A stretch of 64,000 bases of DNA, from positions 8,627,201 to 8,691,200 of the forward strand of contig OW203984.1 in the NCBI GenBank assembly GCA_934047225.1, read 5' to 3'. Origin of the DNA: Ypsolopha sequella (taxonomy: Eukaryota > Arthropoda > Insecta > Lepidoptera > Ypsolophidae). Below, piece after piece: positions 22,229 to 32,400 of the stretch; position 1 is the stretch's first letter, and the number at the start of each line of letters is the position of its first letter. The position numbers were made by a program, and so were the translations under genes. The notes beneath the pieces are model-generated. The model did no database searches. It saw only the letters and a list, made by a program, of their open reading frames with translations, and was not told where the DNA came from.

Positions 22229-23657
22229 TACTTTCTAGTACATCAGTTGTTACGAAATTCTTTGGATGTTTTCTTCTCATAACTATCTACCTAGCGGGTC
22301 CTATGGTTTGACCAGATTAAACACATGAAGCATTCCTACAACCACACGAAGCGCCATCAACAACTCCATTTCCCAAATGTTGCGTTCTCCTTGTAAGTTT
22401 AAGGCTGCGTTCCTAAACGCCGGGGTAAATGTAAAAGTGAAAGAGATAAGACTGAGACGGAATCTATTCACTAATCGTTTTGGATTCAATAATTTGATAT
22501 CGTTATACCTGTTTTTTCCATTCCGGACCCGTGGCACCCCTGGATGACACCCCTGGGGGTGTCATGGGAGCTTGTATTCAGACCCGTGGCACCCCCAGGT
22601 CAACTAGTGCAGTGCTTTTCAATGTATATACTTAGTATTAAATCCCTTCAAACTTACAAACGAACGAACACTCCCCCGTCTCACACAAACTCACTTACAC
22701 TCATTCACACACCGTAGGATGATAAAATTTTTCGTTGCTTTTGATTTATTTTATTTTATTTGCTATTTTTAAATACCTAACTGATTTGTGTTCCAATTTG
22801 GTTTAAAACAATATTCTGATATCACATGATTTATTTGCCGTTTAATTATTGATTTTCGATACTAATTGAAGTATAACAGATATAGAGCGCGATCGCTCCT
22901 TGTGAATTTGGAGGACACGGGAGCTAAATTTAGTACAGTACCCGGCAGAAAATAATGCACATCGGGTATGTTCGGCTTTATAGAGTGTCGTCTCTGTCAC
23001 CGGACTGTTAGTGCTTCGTGCGATAGAGAAGACACTACGATACGATGTCCATTATTTACTGCAGCGCCCTGTAGGTGTGGTATAATATCGTTGAGCTAAA
23101 TAATACAAAAGTACATAATAATGACAAATGTATTTTATTTGGAATAATATCATAAGATATCTATGATTTTATTACATAACTTAAGCTACTTTAACAACAC
23201 AAACGAGGACGGTAAGGAGAATATGATATGTACCGATAGTATAGGCAAACGTGACCTAGCAAACAAATTGTGTAAGAAAATCAGAACACGTGCCAATAGT
23301 TTGTAAAGTTAAGTAAATCCTACCTAATATGCACGTGCATTTCATACATTGGTGTGCGGTCGTATACGAAGTATAATACATACACGTACATTACTACTTT
23401 TTAAAAGGAAAATTCTCTTTTATTGAGTTAGAATTATAAAATGTTGACTCGACTGATGACGGCCTCACTATATTGAAAAATATAAAGTTGATTTTTTTAT
23501 TACTATTATGTCATGCTAAAAACTATAAATAAAAGGCTAAACTTATATTTATTCACAATTATAAAATGTAAAGAATAAAAATATTTAAAAAAAAATTTAA
23601 AAGGATTCCTTTGTTGATACATAAAATTAATAGGAAAAAACATTTAGATCAACCGGG
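22229..23657. other. No recognised gene; repeat scraps
   Basis: Around 22385-22480 is a repeat-like phrase, 'gcgttcctaaacgccggggt'. Near 22535-22600 is a short duplicated stretch with 'cccgtggcacccc' twice. No exon or ORF with motifs was seen. Confidence 0.45.
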
Positions 23658-23849
23658 GTATTTTCCTCTACGGGGCAATTCCCTCATTTGCTAATAACTC
23701 GTTAACTAGTGAAGTTGAAAATCATGCCACCTATTGGTACTTACGATTTAAACTAAGTTCCGCAATACGCCAATAGGTAATACGATTTTTAAATTCACTG
23801 TTTAACGAGTTATTAGCAAAGGAGGGAATTGCCTCATAGAGGGATATAC
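23658..23849. repeat. Foldback MITE, about 190 bp
   Basis: The left arm gtattttcctctacggggca and the inverted right arm (ending catagagggatatac) share about 50 bp with few mismatches, including 'gctaataactcgttaac'. Confidence 0.8.
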
Positions 23850-23866
23850 TGACCTATACAATTATT

Positions 23867-24094
23867 AAATTATTATTACATACGGCTTGAACACTCACGT
23901 GTGATTGTTGTTGACTATATGCCAACCGTTTCACCGATACAATTTCGGCATTATCAAGGCGAGTGTTGTTCTTAGGACGACGACGCGGCGTTCACCGTCG
24001 TTGTCATAATGCCGAAATTGTATCGGTGAAACGGTTGGCATATAGTCAACAACAATCACACGTGAGTGTTCAAGCCATATGTAATAATAATTTA
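23867..24094. repeat. Foldback MITE with arms of about 95 bp
   Basis: The left arm aaattattattacatacggc continues through 'ccgtttcaccgatacaattt'. The right arm is an almost exact inverse. The loop is GC-rich with 'gacgacgacgcggcgttc'. One of the cleanest palindromes in the window. Confidence 0.9.
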
Positions 24095-24766
24095 GTATGT
24101 CAGCTCACGCGAGTTTTAATAATATTATACAATTATTATTTAAAATGTAGCTTATGTCGTAAACTTTACATAGTTATACTAGAAGTGCAGTTGTTCGAGA
24201 GTAGTCAAGAGTAGGGGCTATAGTAACGGCTATGTCTCGTTCTTAAAACACGCACAACATATTTATTCATTTATATTTATATATATTATTTATATATATA
24301 TATATTTATACTTATAGATATTTTTCCATTTGAAACCCATCAGTCTTAAACGACGAATGTCACGTTTTTTACATTTTGAGATAATTGAGTTTTAATTCAA
24401 TCTTGTCATAGGAGTTGTATGCGATAGGAATATTTCTTTTTGATGTATCTCTGAACCTAATGTTCTAGATGGTACCTAAATTGATTGACATCTCAGAAAT
24501 GTTACCAAAGACAATAAAAAAAATTTGGACATTCGTCGTTCCAGTCTTTTACCTTGTACCCTTTGTTTACCCCGGCCATAGATTGTTTTCCTCTATGACC
24601 CCGGCACTGGTGGGATATTTGTCAAAATTACATTAGGTCTCATTACACAAAATACTTTTTTCCACCCTGATTGGATGGTCATTATAGAACGGCATATGCC
24701 ATGTTATAATAGTCACGATTACGTTAAGGGTCGATTCTCCGTATCCGTTACAAAATATAAAAAAAT
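24095..24766. other. No gene; AT microsatellite
   Basis: Includes a (ta)n-rich tract at about 24265-24315. I see no gene. Confidence 0.5.
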
Positions 24767-25048
24767 AATTATAACAGTCAAAATACAACTTTTAGCTAAG
24801 ACAACTTATTGTTAAAAGTTGGCTAAATGCATAAACATATTTTTAATGATATTGTGGTAGCTTCAAAATAATTGGATTTTTCATAAGCGTGATATTAGAT
24901 TATTTAGGGATTCACGGCGAGTATCACGACTACGGAAAAGCCAATTGTTTTATAGCTATTGTAATATCATTAAAAATATGTGTATGCATATAGCAAACTT
25001 TTAACATTAAGTTTTCTTAGCTAAAAGTTGTATTTTGGCCGTTATAAT
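24767..25048. repeat. Foldback MITE, about 280 bp
   Basis: The arms begin aattataacagtcaaaataca and its inverse (…tgtattttggccgttataat), with scattered mismatches over about 100 bp. Confidence 0.75.
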
Positions 25049-25695
25049 CATTTCTTAATATTTATTTACAAATCTGGAGAAATTAACCTCAAATACAAGT
25101 ATGCATAATGTAGCTATGTATAGCTTTTAAGCCAATGGAGCATACCTATTGTTGTAGAAATTGGCTTTGTCTCAATGTTACAAAAGCTGTTGTCTTGATG
25201 GTTGCCTATTGCATCAAAATTATATAAATTATTGCCTTCCTAATTAAGGCGATATGCGAAAAAAATACGGGTGTTTCTTTGCTGTATATTTCGTGAAATG
25301 CACGGAAATTTATAATCAGTTTCTGGTATATGCATTTTGACTATATAATCTAAGGATTTGAAATTGGAAAACATGTTTGGATAAATATTAATCCATAGAA
25401 ATAATTGTTGAAATGAGGTCTTCAAACACGCTTTTTCTCCTCGTTTGACGAATAGGAACCATATACAGAACTCAAACATATTTTATTAGGTGTGTTTTAA
25501 CAATGTCTAGAGATTTGATATTTGAAGTTTTGCTAGCCATTTTAGTTTTTTTAGTAAAAATATAAAACCAACTTTTTTCCCTCTTGTCCAGAATCCGCCC
25601 CTCTCGCACGGCGCGATTTTTCGCTTGGAATGACAGTGACAAAAATAAAATTCGCATAGCCTCTTAACAGCTAAATTACAAAACCCCAAGATTAC
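25049..25695. other. Intron or intergenic sequence, no recognised exon
   Basis: Probably intron following the exon at 25873-25696. No further exon with matching phase is visible down to the left edge of the window. Confidence 0.4.
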
Positions 25696-25873
25696 ATGAC
25701 TTGAACATCTCACAGAGCTCGAGCAGCGTGTGATCAGTACACTTGGTGAGGTTCTTCAGGGAGCGCATATCGCTGCGTCTGGTCACGTGGACCTTCGCAC
25801 CTTCGATGCCTGACAGGGACTTGGCGGTCGCGGCCAGACGGCTCCAGGGCATCGGCCATTCGCTGCGAAGGTA
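25696..25873 (-). CDS. Host gene, exon 9 of those visible
   Basis: Internal exon of 178 bp. The acceptor is the pyrimidine-rich cttcctccgcag ending at 25874; the donor is gtaatc from 25695. It opens in phase 0, matching the end of the exon at 36213, and closes in phase 1. The translation begins Y-L-R-S-E-W-P-M-P-W-S-R-L and ends L-L-E-L-C-E-M-F-K-S. It has basic segments and no domain I can name. GC content is well above the surroundings. The 10.3-kb intron before it holds the BEL/Pao composite. The codons upstream of the acceptor also look open, but a TAA closes that frame a short way back. Confidence 0.7.
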
Positions 25874-26361
25874 CTGCGGAGGAAGACGGGTGATGATTAT
25901 CCAAACATCGTCGAAGAGAAATGTTTTATCATTATTTTAGCGAAATCCAACAATTAGATCGAAGAGCGTGCGAGAAGTATTTGTAAAATTCAATGTAATA
26001 AAATTTAATTGACAACATTTAATGTTGCCTTATAAGAAACAGAAGAAGAGTAATAAAAACTGTGTTATGTTTAATCATATTATAAATGAAATAAATAACC
26101 TTAATTGTGGAAATTTAAAGTCGCAATGAATAAATCTGTTAAATAAATAAATATATAAAATAAAAATCGTTTATTTCAGAACTTGGTTCCATAAAAATTC
26201 AATTCAACATAATAAAATTAATAAGTTACACAGTACATTTCAATTCCAAAAAAGTCAACTACATAGTTGACAAACAAATTATTACAAATTATTGAATATG
26301 TAGTGTATTCCAGTGTTGATTGATAGGACACCAACACCTACCACCCACTGCTTTCAGGATG
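25874..26361. other. Intron sequence
   Basis: Left part of the intron between 36213 and 25873. A/T-rich, no exon. It ends at the target site gtatt (26362-26366) of the retroelement. Confidence 0.5.
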
Positions 26362-26366
26362 GTATT

Positions 26367-26637
26367 TGTACGGGCATCCTTCCGTACATTCTGCTACGTT
26401 GCGACCTAGTTATGTCCAGCGTGTACGTGATGTTATTACTTTACTTTATACATTTTATTTATCTATCAATTGAGTACCTACTTAGCTACCGTAGAGATCA
26501 CAGCTAGAGAAAACTACTTTTCTCTTTATTAAACCATCTTCAAATTACAAGTCTGTTTCCACTTTCTACACCACTCCACTTCATCTAACGACAACAACAA
26601 TCGTACGGCCAGAACTGATCACTCTGACCATACATCA
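26367..26637 (+). repeat. BEL/Pao 5' LTR
   Basis: Starts tgtacgggcatccttccgta and ends ccatacatca (TG...CA), 271 bp, identical by eye to 34824-35094. Immediately followed by attt and the primer-binding region. Confidence 0.95.
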
Positions 26638-26660
26638 ATTTGGTCCTTCGAGCACCAGGA
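26638..26660 (+). promoter_or_regulatory. Probable primer-binding site of the BEL element
   Basis: After the 5' LTR the leader reads atttggtccttcgagcacc. TGGTCCTTCGAGC has the form of a tRNA 3'-end complement at the usual position in BEL elements. I do not assign the tRNA. Confidence 0.6.
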
Positions 26661-27050
26661 CTTCTTCGGGACTCTTCGGGGAAATACGTCGAGGTACGAA
26701 AGAAGACTGGAACTAGCAGGCTGTGGAATCTGTGATCTACTACGTTGTAGGGCTCCATCCGTCGGCGGAAAAAATTAACTGTGTAACTAAAAGAGGTACG
26801 GTACCTACCTAAAGTGACTCTGTAACTGTGATTATAAACTGAGAAGAACTGTGAATTAGACTGTGGGTTAATTAACTGTGGGTTAGAGGAACTGTGTCAG
26901 TGAAAAACTTTACGAAGTAACTTGAACTGTGAGATTGAACTTTAACAGAATTTGACGTCAAAAATCTTACTGGGGAGTGAACTTTAGCTACGTGTTCGAA
27001 CACATCTACTTAACTAACTAATCAGAGTCATTAACTAACTGTGAGGAAAG

Positions 27051-29498
27051 ATGGAAGATTTACGTATTCAGGGAGAAGTGTATGAGAATATTAAGAGACT
27101 GTGCGAGAACTTTGGGAAGGACGGGAAGGCGAGAAAAACTGTGGACTATTTAACAACGCGGATTGTGTCCCTGGAAAACCAATGGGAAGATTTTGAGGTT
27201 AGGCACGTGGAACTTCTACAAAAAACTGACCCGGCTCATGAATATTTTACGAAACAGGTGTTTGAGCAGACTAGAAATATGTACCAGAAAACAAGGAAAG
27301 CTATTCTGACTTTACTTGAATCAACTTCGAAGGCTGGAAAAACTATGGAGGAGGAAATAAGTGTTGAAAATCCGACAACACACAAGACAACTGAGATACT
27401 GAGGCAACAAAGATCTAATTTTAAGGCTTTCGAGAGAACTATGACGAAAATAAACATGGAGAACACTGTGGAGAGATGGGAAATGGAGGATTATCTGAAA
27501 ACTTTGAAGGTGAAATGGGAAATTATTGACAAGCGACACTGGGAGTTGGATAGCTTGCTCCAGGAAGAAGATCATGAGGATGAGTACGAGAAAAACTATA
27601 CAAGGCTAGAAAAACACTATGACGAATTACGAAGACAGCTGAACAGCAAAATCTGGGCGAACGTTCACTACCATGAATCAACGCCGCGTATGGAGATTCC
27701 CGAATTCTCGGGTAACTATAATCAATGGGTATCATTTAAGGATCTATTCACGGAAACTATTCATAACAACCCATTGATACCAAAAACTCAAAAGATGAAA
27801 CACCTGAAAACTAAACTAAAAGGGGAAGCATTACAACAAGTACAGCACTTGACTATTAGCGCTGAAAACTACGATTCCTGTTGGGAAATATTAAATCATC
27901 GCTTCAACAACAAACGTATGATGTTTAATTCTTACATGAATACGATGCTGAATCTTCCAGTAATTCAGCAAGCGACTGCTTACGTCATAAAAAATATGCA
28001 TGACGTCATAATCGAGTGTTTAAACGGTCTCAACAACATAGGAATTGACATAGCTACTTGGGATCCAATAATCGTGCATTTGATGTTGCAAAAGCTCGAC
28101 TCTGTAACATATAACGAGTATAACAAGGAGCTGGAAGACCCGCGAGAACTACCAAACTTCGATGACTTCAGCAATTTTCTGGAAAGCAAGTTCATGGCAC
28201 TGGAAGCTGCGAGGAGTCACCAGAAAACGGAATTAAGTAATCCGAAGCCGTCAACATCTAGAGGCAACAATTATAAAAACAAGGCATGGCAGCAGGGATT
28301 TTCTAAAACTTTTCATGCTACCGCCAAAAACTGCCCCCTTTGTCAGAAAGATCATGTGTTGATGCAGTGCCGCCAATTTGTTGACATGGATTCAGGAAAA
28401 CGGAACGAAACGGTTGCAAAACTTCGCGTTTGCAAAAACTGCTTATACAGCCATGGAAACAGCGAATGTCGGTCAACAAACAACTGCAAACTATGTCATC
28501 AGCTGCATCACACGTTACTTCATCCATACGGAAATAGTAACGATTCTGTAAGACGCCATAATCAACAATCGGGTCAACGGAAGTATAATTACCCCAAGTC
28601 TAGTCACGTGTCGGGTGAGACACAAGAAGTTTTGTTGGCTACGGTAATACTGAGAGTGAAAACTGTAGATGGAACTTATGTGAACTTACGCGGTTTGCTC
28701 GACCAAGGAAGTCAGATAAGCTTGGTCAGCCAAAATGCCGCGCAACTACTGAGGCTGCCGAGACGAAAACTAAATGCAACGGTAACAGGAGTGGGAGTGA
28801 CTTCCACCGACTGTAAGGGTTTGCTTCAGATTGAGTGTAAATCCATTTACTCAGATTACACTTTAACAATTGAGGCGTTAATAATGCCGAAGCTAATAAA
28901 CAAGTTGCCGAACCAAACCTTTGATACTGGAAATTGGCCTCATCTCCATAACTTGAAGCTCGCCGATCCAGAGTTCAATATATCACGATCTGTCGACATA
29001 CTCCTGGGGGCGGACGTGTATTCTGACATTATCCTGGAAGGTGTAATTAAGAGGTCTTCACACTATCCAATCGCTCAGCAAACTCAACTAGGATGGGTGT
29101 TATGTGGAAATGTTAAAACACTCAACTGTCACATAACCTTGACAGGAACTGATAACTTAGTGAAGTTTTGGGAAAATGAAGATATTTTGGAAACTGAGGA
29201 GACGTCTGAGGAGGACAGATGTGAATATTTTTATAAACAAACTACTGAGAGACGCAACGACGGGAGATATGTAGTCCAAATGCCTTTATATGAAGACTTT
29301 AAAGAGAAACTTGGAAACTCCAAATCCAAGTGTATCTCACAATTTCTTCAATTAGAGAGACGACTACAAAGACAGCCGAAGCTAGAAAAGATGTATAAGG
29401 AGTTCATTCATGAATACATGGAACTGGAACACATGAAACCTTCTACTGCAACTACTGACGAAAGATTGGAATGTTTTTACCTCATCATGGAGTCCTGA
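27051..29498 (+). CDS. BEL/Pao gag-protease polyprotein (ORF1)
   Basis: 815 codons. The N-terminal half is helical and charged (capsid-like, with the 'MEIPEFSGNYNQWVSFKD' block typical of BEL gag near residue 220). Cysteine/histidine zinc-binding motifs occur at about residues 425-495 (C-P-L-C, C-K-N-C, C-K-L-C-H-Q-L-H-H). The aspartic protease active site L-L-D-Q-G-S-Q lies near residue 548, followed by I-L-L-G-A-D and G-W-V-L-C-G. The frame then enters the start of the RT region and closes at a TGA at 29496. BEL elements usually encode gag and pol as one frame, so this end looks like a break just before the conserved P-H-H-G motif, which is in the next ORF. The start is the first ATG after the leader, in gaaagATGgaag context. 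Confidence 0.9.
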   Translation: MEDLRIQGEVYENIKRLCENFGKDGKARKTVDYLTTRIVSLENQWEDFEVRHVELLQKTDPAHEYFTKQVFEQTRNMYQKTRKAILTLLESTSKAGKTMEEEISVENPTTHKTTEILRQQRSNFKAFERTMTKINMENTVERWEMEDYLKTLKVKWEIIDKRHWELDSLLQEEDHEDEYEKNYTRLEKHYDELRRQLNSKIWANVHYHESTPRMEIPEFSGNYNQWVSFKDLFTETIHNNPLIPKTQKMKHLKTKLKGEALQQVQHLTISAENYDSCWEILNHRFNNKRMMFNSYMNTMLNLPVIQQATAYVIKNMHDVIIECLNGLNNIGIDIATWDPIIVHLMLQKLDSVTYNEYNKELEDPRELPNFDDFSNFLESKFMALEAARSHQKTELSNPKPSTSRGNNYKNKAWQQGFSKTFHATAKNCPLCQKDHVLMQCRQFVDMDSGKRNETVAKLRVCKNCLYSHGNSECRSTNNCKLCHQLHHTLLHPYGNSNDSVRRHNQQSGQRKYNYPKSSHVSGETQEVLLATVILRVKTVDGTYVNLRGLLDQGSQISLVSQNAAQLLRLPRRKLNATVTGVGVTSTDCKGLLQIECKSIYSDYTLTIEALIMPKLINKLPNQTFDTGNWPHLHNLKLADPEFNISRSVDILLGADVYSDIILEGVIKRSSHYPIAQQTQLGWVLCGNVKTLNCHITLTGTDNLVKFWENEDILETEETSEEDRCEYFYKQTTERRNDGRYVVQMPLYEDFKEKLGNSKSKCISQFLQLERRLQRQPKLEKMYKEFIHEYMELEHMKPSTATTDERLECFYLIMES

Positions 29499-32400
29499 GG
29501 GAATCATCTATGACGACCAAGCTGAGAGTGGTGTTCAATGGATCGATGAAATTTAGCGGTCCCAAGTCACAAGACAGCTTAAATTCGCTTATGGAAAAGG
29601 GTCCTAACATGCAAAAGGATATCCAGTCGCTAATTATCAAATGGCGAAGCTATCGATACGTTTTTACTGCCGACATCGAAAAAATGTATCGACAAATCCT
29701 GATACATGAAAAACAGCAAGGATTGCAAAAAATCATCTGGCGCGACAGCCCTTACGAAAACTTGAAGGAGATGCAACTCTGTACTATCACGTACGGAACC
29801 AAGAGTGCGCCATATTTAGCTATGAGAACCCTAAAACAGCTAGCAATAGACGACGGACATAAGTTCCCGCTAGCCGCTGACATCCTTCAAAACGAATTTT
29901 ATATGGATGATTTAGTCAGCGGGACGAATTCGCTAAGTTCAGCAAAAATACTACAACAACAATTGATTCATTTACTAAGAGGCGGTGGCTTTAATTTACG
30001 AAAATGGTCTAGTAACGAAGCCGAACTACTGACTCATTTATCAGCGGATCAAGTTTCATCAACAACATTTGATTTCAAGCAACAAGATTCGATGAAAACG
30101 CTTGGATTAATCTGGAATCCGAAGACTGATAATTTCATGTTTAACTGGGATATGGGAGATAACTATGAGAAACGGATTACTAAGAGAATGTTATTATCAG
30201 AAATCTCCAAAATGTATGATCCACTTGGCTGGCTATCCCCTATAACGGTAGCTGCCAAGATTTTATTTCAACAAGTTTGGCTAAACAAAACTGAGTGGGA
30301 CGAAGATTTATCTGAGAGTATATGTACGGAGTGGAGAAAACTAAGAAGCGAACTCTTCAGTATTAAAAAACTGAAATTAGAACGATGGATAGAAAGCTCA
30401 GACAGCAATATGCAATTACATGGATTCAGCGACTCGAGCGAAAAAGCGTTTTCGGCGGTCGTATTTAGCCGAAGTATAGATAAGGATGGCAGAGCAAAAA
30501 TCACCCTTATTGCTGCTAAAACAAGAGTGGTATCGCTGAAACAAAAAACTAGCTTACCGAAAAAGGAACTCTGTGGCACTTTGTTACTGGCGAAGTTAAT
30601 AGAAAAAATTATTAACTCCTTACAAGGAAAAACTATGAAGATCTTTGGGTGGTGTGATTCCAAGGTAGTCCTGGCCTGGATTCAAGGAGAACAGTCAAGG
30701 TGGGAAAAATACATTTCTACTCGGGTAGCCAAGATAACGAAGATAATCCCTGGTAAACAGTGGGCTTACGTCAAGTCAGAAGAAAACCCCGCGGACTGCG
30801 CATCGCGAGGACTTTCACCGATAAAACTGGCTACCTTTGACCTATGGTGGCAAGGACCTGCTTGGCTTAAAAACTTTGAGGAAACTAAGGTGAAGATTTG
30901 TCTTTATGCAACAGATAACGGAACTGTGAGTCAAGATGAAAGATCTGAAGATATGAAACTGTCATGCGCGTCGCTGAAAAATACAGATCATTTTATTCAA
31001 AACTTATTGAATAAATGCAGTTCATTTACTCGATTAACTAGAATAATGACCTGGATTTTGCGTTTCTACAAGGCTACTCGTCGAATCAAAACAAATACAA
31101 AATACCTAGCAACACTGGAAATCGACGAATCAACAACATTCTTAATAAAATATGTGCAACAATCAGCATTCGCCGATGAAATAATGCAACTTAGACGAAA
31201 TGGATTGGTGTCAAAAAGCAGCTGTTTATATAAATTAAATCCATTTTTAGACGACAGAGACGTACTAAGGGTGGGGGGACGTCTCAAGAACTCTGCCTTG
31301 CCCTACAACATGAAGAACCCGATAACCCTACCAAACACTGGGCGGCTAACACGTCTAGTTATTGAACATGCACACTTACAAACCTTACACGGAGGAGCGC
31401 GACTCACATTAATGCTGATTCGCCAGAAGTATTGGATTGTAGGTGGGAATAAAGCAGTAAAATCACTATTACGGAAATGTGTGCGATGCCACCGCTTCAG
31501 TACCAAGGAAAATCATCAAATTATGGGGGACTTGCCTGCGCACCGAGTCACTCCCTGTAAGCCATTTACTCACACCGGCGTTGATTATACGGGGCATGTT
31601 GATATCAAGCTCAACAAAGGAAGAGGAGTCCGTACCTGCAAAGGCTATATTGCCGTCTTTGTGTGTTTGGCAACTAAGGCAGTCCACTTGGAGCTAGTTT
31701 CAGACCTCAGCACTGAAACATTTATCGCTGCACTGAAAAGGATGTGCTCCAGAAGATCCACTCCACGCCATATGTATTCGGATCAAGGAACAAACTTTAT
31801 TGGAGCGGCTAAAGTACTGAAGAGAGAGTTCGTAGACTTCAAACAACTGATGAACAACGAATTTTTTGATGAGCTCAGCAAACTGGAGATAGAATGGCAC
31901 TTCAGCGTCCCTTCTTGGCCCAGTGGCGGGGGAGGGACGTGGGAGGCCGCGGTAAAGTCTATGAAGCATCACTTGCGACGAGTGCTTGGGGAACAAAAAC
32001 TCACGTACGAAGAATTTCTTACGTTGTTAAATCAGATAGAAGCATGTTTAAACTCGCGGCCACTTTGTCAATTGACTGAGGATCCAGATGAACTAGGAAG
32101 TAGTCTGACTCCTGGACACTTTCTCACGGGGAGTCCTACATTAGCAGTTCCTCAAGGCAACTACTTAGAAGATGGAAGCATAGACTTAAGAAGAAGATGG
32201 CAGCTAACTGAGAGAATGATGCAACAGTTTTGGAAACTCTGGTCACATGATTATCTACACCAGCTGCAAATTCGGAGCAAATGGCAGCAACCCACCAAAA
32301 ATATTGAGAAAGGTGATGTGGTTTTGATACGGGAAAATAGTATAATGCCACAAGGAAAATGGCCTATGGGTCGCGTGGTGGAGCTACATCCGGGCAAAGA

